Assembly (NCBI GenBank): GCA_007692485.1
Contig: REBY01000079.1
Location: 1 to 35,395 of the forward strand
DNA from: Pseudomonadaceae bacterium
GTDB taxonomy: Bacteria > Pseudomonadota > Gammaproteobacteria > Pseudomonadales > Pseudomonadaceae
Length of the DNA: 35,395 nucleotides
Reading direction: 5' to 3'
Shown here one piece after another: positions 1 to 6,446 of this stretch. The position numbers were made by a program, and so were the translations under genes. The notes below the pieces were generated by a model. It saw only the letters and a list, made by a program, of their open reading frames with translations, was not told the origin of the DNA and ran no database searches. Each line of letters starts with the position of its first letter. The stretch's first letter is position 1.

Positions 1-95
1 GTGCGCGTCTTGGGCTGAATTCCCTCGAGGAGCGCCAGGAACAAATGACTGAGCATGAGCGGAAGCGCCGTGCCAATATCCAGCAAACCCGTTAA
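1..95 (+). CDS. C-terminal end of an unidentified protein (partial)
   Basis: Reading from base 3, thirty codons run open to a TAA at 93-95. The peptide is rich in Glu, Arg and Gln (it contains LEERQEQMTEHERKRR), as expected of a charged helical tail. The other two forward frames stop earlier. Only the tail is visible, so no family can be named. It could also be a chance open frame. The 218 bases up to the next gene hold no gene I can support. Confidence 0.4.
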   Translation, partial: ARLGLNSLEERQEQMTEHERKRRANIQQTR

Positions 96-253
96 CCAAA
101 CGTAGCACTCGACCGTCCTTGTCTCCGTTTCGCTGCGTCGAGGACGCCGTTGTGCTTAGGGTCATTACATAAAGCTACTTTGCATAAGCTGCTGGATTTG
201 TGTTGATCAGCCGATTTTTTTAGACATCGGTCGGCAGGGTTGCCAATCATTCA

Positions 254-282
254 GGCGCTGGAGTCAATTCGACTTCAGCGCC
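254..282. terminator. Hairpin, probable terminator between converging genes
   Basis: GGCGCTGGAGTC (254-265) pairs with GACTTCAGCGCC (271-282) around a 5-base loop, giving a 12-bp stem with one G-U pair. It lies just past the stop of the reverse-strand oxidoreductase and downstream of the partial gene at the left edge. No U-tract follows on either strand, so it is either a weak or bidirectional terminator or a 3'-end stabilising structure. Confidence 0.5.
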
Positions 283-313
283 CTATGAAGGCCTTGCGGC
301 CAATCGCTTTACC

Positions 314-1441
314 TTAGCTCTGTGGTTTGACCAGGAACTTCTCTCCAGTAGCCATTTTGCCGTAAGCCGCGATGGCATCGAGTTGTAACGCACCGGCCAG
401 GGATACGTCGTGGGTGTAGTGACTGGCGAAGGTGGTTTTGATCTCGGCGGCGACGCGTTTGCGCATGGCGATGTTGGTTTCCTTACCCAGTTTTCCTAAC
501 GCATTGAACAATAGAAAGCCGTTCACCCCCCAGGCAAAACCAAAGCTGCGGTTCAGTGTGATGGGGCCGCGATCAAGGCCGCCATAGATATACACCTGTT
601 TGTAGATGTCGGATCCATACACGCTGTATTCAGTGATGTTACGCGATACGGCAGCTTCCATGCAGGTGAGAATATCGCTAGCCAATCTGCCGCCACCGAT
701 AGGGTCAAAAGCGATGGTGGCGCCGGTGTCGATCAGTGCTTTGGTCAGGTCTGCCATAAAGCTGTCGCTGCTGGAGTTGACCACGTATTTGGCACCCATG
801 TCCCGCAGCAAGGCTTCCTGTTCCGGCTTGCGGACGATATTGACCAGGTCGATGCCGTCGGCCATACAGATGCGGTTGAGCATTTGCCCGAGGTTAGAGG
901 CAGCGGCGGCGTGAACGATCGCCTTGTGGCCTTCAGCGCGCATGGTTTCTACCATGGCCAATGCGGTCAGCGGGTTAACAAAGCTGGAAGCGCCTTCGAC
1001 TGCAGTGGTACCCGGCTCCAGTTCCAAGCAACTTTGCACATTGGCACAGAGGTATTTGCGGTAGCTACCACCGCCAATGAACGCAACGGTTTTGCCCATC
1101 AGGCTTTGCGCAGCGGCTGATGAACCCGCAGCAACGACGGTGCCGGCGCCTTCGTTGCCAACGGGTATAGCCTTGCCCACCCGCTTCTTAACGGCGCCCA
1201 TGAACTTGGCCGGGACATCGGCACTGATGACCGGGCGATCGGCGCTACCAGATTGCTTGGCAGTCGTCATATCGGCCGCGCTGAACATCACGCCCAGGTC
1301 AGATGGGTTGATAGGGGCGGCTTCGATGCGGATGACCACTTGGTTTTCGCCCGGCTGCGGGATCTCGATCTCGCGTAGGGCAAGTTCCAGTTTGTTGTCT
1401 TCGCTGATGGTCGAAGTCAGTTCGATATTGGTATCTGACAC
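314..1441 (-). CDS. MDR-family (zinc-less) NAD(P)H-dependent oxidoreductase
   Basis: A 375-residue medium-chain dehydrogenase/reductase of the quinone-oxidoreductase kind. The N-terminal GroES-like part carries EAAPINPSDLG and GNEGAGTVVAAG. The C-terminal Rossmann part has a degenerate nucleotide loop (HAAAASNLGQMLNRIC) followed by AFDPIGGG. The structural-zinc cysteine cluster of classical alcohol dehydrogenases is absent, so a zinc-independent reduction of enones or quinones by NADPH is likely; the substrate is unknown. The open frame extends upstream to a TTG at 1456. I prefer the GTG at 1439-1441 because AGGAG (1448-1452, reverse strand) sits 6 bases ahead of it, while the TTG overlaps that site. 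It is divergent from the M23 peptidase gene. Confidence 0.82.
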   Translation of the reverse strand: MSDTNIELTSTISEDNKLELALREIEIPQPGENQVVIRIEAAPINPSDLGVMFSAADMTTAKQSGSADRPVISADVPAKFMGAVKKRVGKAIPVGNEGAGTVVAAGSSAAAQSLMGKTVAFIGGGSYRKYLCANVQSCLELEPGTTAVEGASSFVNPLTALAMVETMRAEGHKAIVHAAAASNLGQMLNRICMADGIDLVNIVRKPEQEALLRDMGAKYVVNSSSDSFMADLTKALIDTGATIAFDPIGGGRLASDILTCMEAAVSRNITEYSVYGSDIYKQVYIYGGLDRGPITLNRSFGFAWGVNGFLLFNALGKLGKETNIAMRKRVAAEIKTTFASHYTHDVSLAGALQLDAIAAYGKMATGEKFLVKPQS

Positions 1442-1644
1442 TTTTATCTCCTGCAAAGGTTACGTGGTCTGGTGCTTCGCTAACCGGTGTGATCCGTGTC
1501 GCGGGGCGGTCTGATCGTGGTGATCAATGGGGTTAGGGTAGCTGACTTCTTCGATCAATTCTCCTAAGAACTACAGGTAATTGCTTACAAGCCGCTCGAT
1601 GACGCCACAGGGAACGTTGCGGCTATGCAGGGGTCACTGTTGGT

Positions 1645-2733
1645 ATGAGCGATGCGTCCAAACCACCGGTTAACGAGCCAGTGTCTGAGCCTGACAATTC
1701 CGAGGCGGTGCAGGCTAGCGCTGACCAGTCATCTATCAAGTCAAGGAAGGCGGCCATACGTGCCTGGCTGCTGCTCAGTCTGTTAGTTGTATTAGTGGTG
1801 CTTCTGAGCGTTCGTGATGACCTGCGCCAAGGCGCGATTCAAAGCAGCGAAAAGGCCGCTCATTTCGTTGCCTTCGATATGCTGGGGTGGTCACCCAGAG
1901 ATATATTTGTTGTGCGTTTGCGCCTAGCAGGTTTGTTGGATAGCCCACTGGGCCAGCGCTGGATAGGGGCTGTCGAACAGGCGGGTGACCAGCCTGTGCA
2001 CATCGGCCGTCAGTACCTCTCAACCAACAATTTTGCCAGTGATGAGGTTGAGGCACATGTGTATCAAGTTGCGCTAGAGCGAGGAGAGATGCTGGTATGG
2101 CAGCTTTCTCGTTTGGACGCGTCTGGCAGTCGACTGTATGCCAGCCTGGAGCGGCGTGACAGTAGCGGTCAGGAATGGTCAACCGTTACGGCGCTCGACG
2201 CAGATAGCGCAGCCAGCAGCCGCGTCGTAACTCAACCGGGTGACTACCGATTCGTTCTGCAACCCGAGTTGTTTGCCGAGATGGAGTATTCGCTGGCAAT
2301 GGCTAATGGCGGCTCATTGCCGTTCCCGGTAGAAGGTGCAGCACAGCGCGATATAGGTAGTGGTTTTGGTGCGCCGCGTGATGGCGGCGCTCGAGTGCAT
2401 CATGGCGTGGATATCTTTGCCGAGAGAGGAACGCCGGTTACTGCCGTGATTGATGGCCGCGTAAGGACCGGAACAAGCCCAAGGGGTGGCAAGCATGTTT
2501 GGCTAACGGGTGGCTTGCTGAATTTTGGCAGCGCCCGTTTTTATTTTGCTCATCTTGATTCCATTGCGGTCGAAACCGGCGACAGGGTTAAAGCGGGCGA
2601 AGTAATCGGATACGTGGGTAACACCGGCAATGCCATTACCACGCCTCCCCATCTTCACTTTGGAATATACTCTGGTGGTCCAATTGATCCGGCCCCATTC
2701 TTGAAACCTGGGCCGGTGTTGCCTGAAGGGTGA
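1645..2733 (+). CDS. Membrane-anchored M23 (LytM-type) metallopeptidase
   Basis: A 362-residue protein with an acidic cytoplasmic N-terminus, one membrane segment near residues 40-57 (WLLLSLLVVLVVLLSV), a middle region of about 170 residues with no family I recognise, and a C-terminal M23 peptidase domain. The zinc and catalytic residues are visible: H252 and D256 in HHGVDIF, and H336/H338 in PHLHFG. Family knowledge points to cleavage of peptidoglycan cross-links, or of glycine-rich peptides, in the periplasm. All key residues are present, so it should be active rather than a degenerate EnvC/NlpD-like activator. A G-rich stretch about 11 bases before the ATG is the only ribosome site. The gene appears monocistronic. 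Confidence 0.85.
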   Translation: MSDASKPPVNEPVSEPDNSEAVQASADQSSIKSRKAAIRAWLLLSLLVVLVVLLSVRDDLRQGAIQSSEKAAHFVAFDMLGWSPRDIFVVRLRLAGLLDSPLGQRWIGAVEQAGDQPVHIGRQYLSTNNFASDEVEAHVYQVALERGEMLVWQLSRLDASGSRLYASLERRDSSGQEWSTVTALDADSAASSRVVTQPGDYRFVLQPELFAEMEYSLAMANGGSLPFPVEGAAQRDIGSGFGAPRDGGARVHHGVDIFAERGTPVTAVIDGRVRTGTSPRGGKHVWLTGGLLNFGSARFYFAHLDSIAVETGDRVKAGEVIGYVGNTGNAITTPPHLHFGIYSGGPIDPAPFLKPGPVLPEG

Positions 2734-2804
2734 GCTTAGTCTCGGACGATACATGCACAAGGGCACCTTGCTGCTGGTGTAGCTGAAATGGGCGTTACTT
2801 TCAC

Positions 2805-3197
2805 ATGATTGAGTTCTTACGCAGATACCAACTACGCAAAGCCTTCAGAAGCTATATCTACAAGCTCGGCCCGGCGCTTGCAAAGCGATATGGGCGAGGC
2901 GATCAATACACCGTTTTGCAGATAAAAAAGACGGTGCTGCATTTAAAGCTGAGCGTCCGATACTTGCCTTATGCCGTTGCGTTATACCGTCATGAACAGT
3001 CGTCCAATACAGTTGATTTGCTGCGTATTGATCAAGCGTCTTTGGATCAGCTGCGCAGCGAGGTCGCTGAGGCGTTGTTTCACGGTAATACGCATTACCG
3101 GGCAACTCAGGTATTGGCTATGAGCAAGCAGAGGGGTTGGAGAGGTGGCCCGCCCCCAGACTGGCAGTCAAACCGGTTAGGCAAAACAAGTCTTTGA
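2805..3197 (+). CDS. Small basic protein of unknown function (DUF6559-like)
   Basis: A 130-residue basic protein. It resembles a family of short gammaproteobacterial proteins with no assigned role (possibly DUF6559, from memory). The N-terminus RRYQLRKAFRSYIYKLGPALAKRYG is followed by a stretch that could fold as alternating helices and strands. The C-terminus ends in a Gly/Pro/Trp motif (GWRGGPPPDWQ). There are no membrane segments, no signal peptide and no catalytic motif. The reading frame is much longer than competing frames here and is followed within 40 bases by an acetyltransferase gene, so the two may be cotranscribed. Function unknown. Confidence 0.65.
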   Translation: MIEFLRRYQLRKAFRSYIYKLGPALAKRYGRGDQYTVLQIKKTVLHLKLSVRYLPYAVALYRHEQSSNTVDLLRIDQASLDQLRSEVAEALFHGNTHYRATQVLAMSKQRGWRGGPPPDWQSNRLGKTSL

Positions 3198-3235
3198 GCG
3201 TTCTCCTTGGGCAAGACAAATGCAGGAGCTTTATG

Positions 3236-3691
3236 ATGGCAACCTATAACGTGAGTTTCGTGTCTGCGCATGACAAGCCCGAATGGCGTGCTTTATTCGG
3301 TGGCTATGCCGATTTCTACCAGACGGCTATGACGGACGAGGTCGCGGATCAGGTTTGGGGTTGGCTACTTGATCCTGAGCACGTTTTTGAGGGTTTGATC
3401 GTCCGCGATGAATATAAACAGGCTTTGGGGATTGCTCACGTGCGGGCGTGCCCCCGTTCGTTGAGCGGCTGCGATATTGGGTTTGTGGATGACATGTTCA
3501 TTACCCCGCAAGCGCGAGGGTCCGGCGCCGCTGATGCGCTGGTTGCACGCTTGCAGTCCCTGGCTGAAGAGCGGGGCTGGCCTTCCATCCGCTGGATTAC
3601 ACAGCACTATAATGAACGTGGTCGTGCTTTTTACGACCGCTATACAGGTGGCCCAAGTGATTTCATCATGTATCAGTTAACGCTTGGGTAA
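3236..3691 (+). CDS. GNAT-family N-acetyltransferase
   Basis: A 151-residue acetyl-CoA-dependent acetyltransferase. The acetyl-CoA-binding motif A is visible as DDMFITPQARGSGAADALV, where Q-A-R-G-S-G fits the Q/R-x-x-G-x-G/A consensus. It is followed by a motif-B-like region ending in YNERGRAFYDRY, typical of amino-acid or small-amine acetyltransferases. The frame is open from 3137, but AGGAG at 3224-3228 lies 7 bases before the ATG at 3236 (a second ATG sits at 3233), so I take the later start and discard the upstream extension, which overlaps the previous gene. The acceptor substrate cannot be deduced. Confidence 0.85.
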   Translation: MATYNVSFVSAHDKPEWRALFGGYADFYQTAMTDEVADQVWGWLLDPEHVFEGLIVRDEYKQALGIAHVRACPRSLSGCDIGFVDDMFITPQARGSGAADALVARLQSLAEERGWPSIRWITQHYNERGRAFYDRYTGGPSDFIMYQLTLG

Positions 3692-3700
3692 GCGGCACCT

Positions 3701-3718
3701 GCAGTGTCTGATCACTGC
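3701..3718 (+). terminator. Short hairpin after the acetyltransferase gene
   Basis: GCAGTG (3701-3706) pairs with CACTGC (3713-3718) around a 6-base loop, 10 bases after the stop codon. There is no U-tract, so terminator function is uncertain. Confidence 0.3.
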
Positions 3719-3780
3719 AACGCTGTTTGTCTGGGGTAAGGCCAATACACAGTCCATGATCAGGTGCTGTATCAATTACT

Positions 3781-4614
3781 ATGCAATTGAATAGGGTGTT
3801 GCGTTTAGGCGCTGTACTGGCGCTGTCATATGTGGCGATTGTGCTGCTGATGTGGCTGTTTCAGGAGCGGCTGCTGTTTTTGCCGGGCGTCGGTCGTGAG
3901 CATATTGCCACGCCTGATGATATCGGGCTCTATTGGCGAGCGGTGGAGCTAACCACTGAGGATGATCTGACTCTGGATGCCTGGTGGTTGCCTGCTGAAA
4001 ACCCGCGGGCGGCAATGCTGTTTCTGCATGGCAATGCCGGCAATATTTCACATCGGCTGGATTCTCTTGAGCAATTCAACCAGCTTGGCCTGTCGGTATT
4101 GATCCTGGATTATCGTGGTTACGGCCAAAGTGAAGGGCGGCCTTCAGAGCGGGGCACGGCGCTGGATGCCGACGCTGGTTGGCAATGGCTGCAGGCGGAA
4201 TCCGGGCATGATCCTGAGCGTCTGGTTATTTTCGGCCGCTCGCTGGGTGCGGCCGTGGCCGCTGAATTGGCCACCCGTACTGACCCCGCGGCATTGATTC
4301 TGGAGTCAGCGTTTCGTTCGGTGCCTGACCTGGGGCAGCAGCTTTATCCCTGGCTACCGGTGCGCACGTTGGCAAGGCTGACATATCCGACGGTCGACTA
4401 TGTGGCGCAGCAGAATGCACCGGTTCTGGTTATTCATAGTGAAGACGATGAGATAATACCCTTTGCTGAGGGGCAGGCGGTGTACGAGGCGGCATCAGCG
4501 CCGAAAGCGTTGTTGGTGATTGAGGGCGATCACAATACCGGTTTTCTGCGTAGCGAAAGGGTTTACTTACCCGGTATTGACGATTTTCTCAGTGGTGCTG
4601 GTTTGGCGCGTTAA
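3781..4614 (+). CDS. Membrane-anchored alpha/beta hydrolase (BEM46/YfhR-like)
   Basis: A 277-residue serine hydrolase. One hydrophobic segment near residues 8-27 (AVLALSYVAIVLLMWLF) should anchor it in the inner membrane with the catalytic domain outside. The oxyanion region is FLHGNAGNISHR. The nucleophile is S154 in GRSLG. The acid is probably D223 in SEDDEIIP, and the base H251 in GDHNTG, giving a complete triad in the usual order. Its size and these motifs match the BEM46/YfhR-type family, whose bacterial members lack well-defined substrates. No strong Shine-Dalgarno site is seen before the ATG. It converges on the small reverse-strand gene that follows. Confidence 0.87.
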   Translation: MQLNRVLRLGAVLALSYVAIVLLMWLFQERLLFLPGVGREHIATPDDIGLYWRAVELTTEDDLTLDAWWLPAENPRAAMLFLHGNAGNISHRLDSLEQFNQLGLSVLILDYRGYGQSEGRPSERGTALDADAGWQWLQAESGHDPERLVIFGRSLGAAVAAELATRTDPAALILESAFRSVPDLGQQLYPWLPVRTLARLTYPTVDYVAQQNAPVLVIHSEDDEIIPFAEGQAVYEAASAPKALLVIEGDHNTGFLRSERVYLPGIDDFLSGAGLAR

Positions 4615-4648
4615 CCCTTAGGCCTCCGCGCCAGGTTACTCGCTGGAT

Positions 4649-4867
4649 TCAGGGTGTCTGAATTTCAGTTTTGGTGCCGTCTTTGTTCTCGATTTTCAAG
4701 CTTATGCCGCTAGCCGCTTCAGGCACGGCAGGGGTTTCGATAACGGTTGTTTTGCTGTTGCCCAGTGCACCGGTGTAGAACAACACGCCGGCACCTGCGA
4801 TGAGCACGCCAACGACAATAATTGCCACGATTGCCACGTTGTTGTTACTACCTTCTGCAGTTGCCAT
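4649..4867 (-). CDS. Small single-pass membrane protein, 72 aa
   Basis: A 72-residue protein with one clear membrane helix at about residues 11-33 (VAIVAIIVVGVLIAGAGVLF). A short hydrophilic N-terminus (MATAEGSNNN) comes before it and a polar tail rich in Thr, Glu and Lys after it. A GGAG ribosome site (4874-4877, reverse strand) lies 6 bases before the ATG, which supports translation. By topology it is either anchored with a small periplasmic tail or secreted by its helix. I do not recognise a family. The 258 bases between it and the next forward gene hold its promoter and nothing else I can identify. Confidence 0.65.
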   Translation of the reverse strand: MATAEGSNNNVAIVAIIVVGVLIAGAGVLFYTGALGNSKTTVIETPAVPEAASGISLKIENKDGTKTEIQTP

Positions 4868-5125
4868 GTGAATCTCCAGTTGAAACCCGATCTCGCAGCT
4901 GTCCAGCCGGCACGGTCATGCCGTATGCGCTCAGGTGCGTGAGTATGCGCTTTAAATGCTTGCAGGGTAGCTTTATTAATTGAGCCGTTCGTGGCCGGCG
5001 AAGGGACAGTGGTTTGGCTAAGTGCGCCAGCGTACAGACCCTTCTGGATGAATAGCCCACTCTGTATCTTGGTGCGTCTCAGGTGACTGCGACGCAGGTG
5101 TTTGGGTTCTTCGGGAGCGTGATCT

Positions 5126-5200
5126 ATGAACAGTATTATTTACGTTGTGGGCTTGGTCGTTATTGTTTTGGTGGTACTGTCTTTCCTTGGCTTTCGTTAA
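5126..5200 (+). CDS. Very small single-pass membrane protein, 24 aa
   Basis: A 24-codon gene, ATG at 5126 to TAA at 5198-5200. The product starts MNSIIYVVGLVVIVLVV and ends SFLGFR: one membrane helix with a C-terminal Arg that predicts the end stays in the cytoplasm. A good ribosome site, GGGAG at 5113-5117, lies 8 bases ahead of the ATG. Similar miniature membrane proteins occur in other Pseudomonas genomes as far as I recall, with no known role; such peptides often modulate larger membrane proteins. The hydrophobic composition and the Shine-Dalgarno site are the evidence for coding. Confidence 0.6.
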   Translation: MNSIIYVVGLVVIVLVVLSFLGFR

Positions 5201-5364
5201 GCAATCGAGCTCTGCTTCTTTGAGCGCTAGCCCCCGATAACGGCGATTGTTCTCTTGGTATTATTGCTATCGCTGATCGGGCTTGCGCGTGTGGTGTTTG
5301 TTGTTGGACCATCCCTGTATAGGATTTAGCCGGCCCGGCGAAATACAGGCGTGAGAGACGCGAT

Positions 5365-5901
5365 ATGCCCCAAGAGATTCTGGCCTTCTGGTTTGATGAG
5401 ATTGCTCCGAAACAGTGGTGGAAAGTCGATCCTGAATTTGACCGTGCTCTGCGTGAGCGCTTTCTGCCGCTGCTGCACCGGGCTATGCGGGGTGAGCTCT
5501 ATGCATGGCGCGCAACAGCCAAAGGACGGCTGGCAGAAATCATCGTATTGGATCAGTTCTCGCGCAATATCTTCCGCGATACGCCGGCTGCCTTTGCCCA
5601 GGACCCCATGGCTTTGGTGCTGGCACAGGAAGCGGTTGCCGCTGGTGCGTACAGGGAGCTTGCCGCCATCGAGTGCGCCTTCCTGCTGATGCCCTACATG
5701 CACAGTGAATCACGCCTGATTCATGTGCAGGCCGAGGCGCTCTACCGGGATTTTGCGCCAGCTGATAATCATGATTTTGAACTAAAGCACAAAGCGATCA
5801 TTGACCGTTTTGGGCGTTACCCGCACCGCAACCGGATTCTGGGTCGAACTTCCAGCGCGGAAGAAGTCGAATTTCTCAAGCAGCCCGGTTCGTCCTTTTG
5901 A
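5365..5901 (+). CDS. DUF924 family protein
   Basis: A 178-residue soluble protein of the DUF924 family. Typical features are the opening EILAFWFDE, the Trp-rich KQWWKVDPEFD, the conserved block LAEIIVLDQFSRNIFRDTPAAFAQDP, then YMHSESRL and the closing FGRYPHRNRILGR. Family members are all-helical, fold like TPR-type proteins and have no established biochemical role. Length and all family blocks look complete. The ribosome site before the ATG is weak. It is followed 53 bases later by a DUF2784 gene on the same strand and may share its transcript. Confidence 0.88.
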   Translation: MPQEILAFWFDEIAPKQWWKVDPEFDRALRERFLPLLHRAMRGELYAWRATAKGRLAEIIVLDQFSRNIFRDTPAAFAQDPMALVLAQEAVAAGAYRELAAIECAFLLMPYMHSESRLIHVQAEALYRDFAPADNHDFELKHKAIIDRFGRYPHRNRILGRTSSAEEVEFLKQPGSSF

Positions 5902-5954
5902 CGAGGTAGGGCTGGAAGTGGATCAGCCTTGTTTCTTGATCAGGGGATAACGAC

Positions 5955-6371
5955 GTGTCTGGACAATTACCTCTTCTCTGGCTGGCCGATTTTATTCTGG
6001 TCGTCCACGTGCTGTTTGTTCTCTTTGTGGTGTGTGGGCTGCTGGCGATTTATCTCGGTTATGCGCTGAACTGGCAATGGGTGCGGAACCGGTATTTTCG
6101 CCTGGCCCACCTGGCGGCTATTGCCATCGTTGTCCTGCAGGCCTGGTTGGGGGTGATTTGTCCGTTGACCACGTGGGAAATGGCGCTACGGGACGCGGCG
6201 GGGGAGGCGACCTACGCGGGTTCCTTTATCCAGCACTGGTTGCAGCAGCTGCTGTATTACAGCGCTCCGGACTGGGTTTTTGTGCTGCTGTATACGGTCT
6301 TCGGCAGCCTGGTGCTGGCCAGTTGGTGGCTGGTGCGTCCCAACCCGAAAGTGAGTGCTCAGGGCAAGTGA
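5955..6371 (+). CDS. DUF2784 family inner-membrane protein
   Basis: A 138-residue membrane protein with about four hydrophobic segments (residues 8-34, 50-68, 86-100 and 108-128). The conserved family pieces are visible: ADFILVVHVLFVLFVV at the N-terminus, RLAHLAA, CPLTTWE and an FIQHWL element. The family is common in proteobacteria; no function is known. The start is a GTG at 5955 with AGGGG about 9 bases upstream. It ends facing the large reverse-strand molybdoenzyme gene, with a hairpin in between. Confidence 0.85.
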   Translation: MSGQLPLLWLADFILVVHVLFVLFVVCGLLAIYLGYALNWQWVRNRYFRLAHLAAIAIVVLQAWLGVICPLTTWEMALRDAAGEATYAGSFIQHWLQQLLYYSAPDWVFVLLYTVFGSLVLASWWLVRPNPKVSAQGK

Positions 6372-6415
6372 GCCAGACAGCCGCATTGGCTGCTGCCTGA
6401 CCCGCTTCAGGTTCA

Positions 6416-6440
6416 GATAGCCCGTAGCCAGCGGGCTATC
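6416..6440. terminator. Hairpin between convergent genes
   Basis: GATAGCCCG (6416-6424) and CGGGCTATC (6432-6440) form a perfect 9-bp stem with a 7-base loop. It sits between two converging stop codons, as expected for a bidirectional terminator, although neither strand has a strong U-tract. Confidence 0.55.
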
Positions 6441-6446
6441 TTCAGC

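Noticed and set aside
220-240. T-run with flanking CCGAT/ATCGG near the left end, looking like a terminator
   Set aside because: The T-run is inside the loop, not after the stem, and the stem is only five pairs.
5231-5329. Hydrophobic open frame just after the 24-residue gene (I-V-L-L-V-L-L-L... to TAG)
   Set aside because: The frame is closed upstream by TAG at 5228 and has no ATG or GTG; the only usual start, a TTG at 5255, has no Shine-Dalgarno site. It could be a remnant of a second small membrane protein, but support is too thin.
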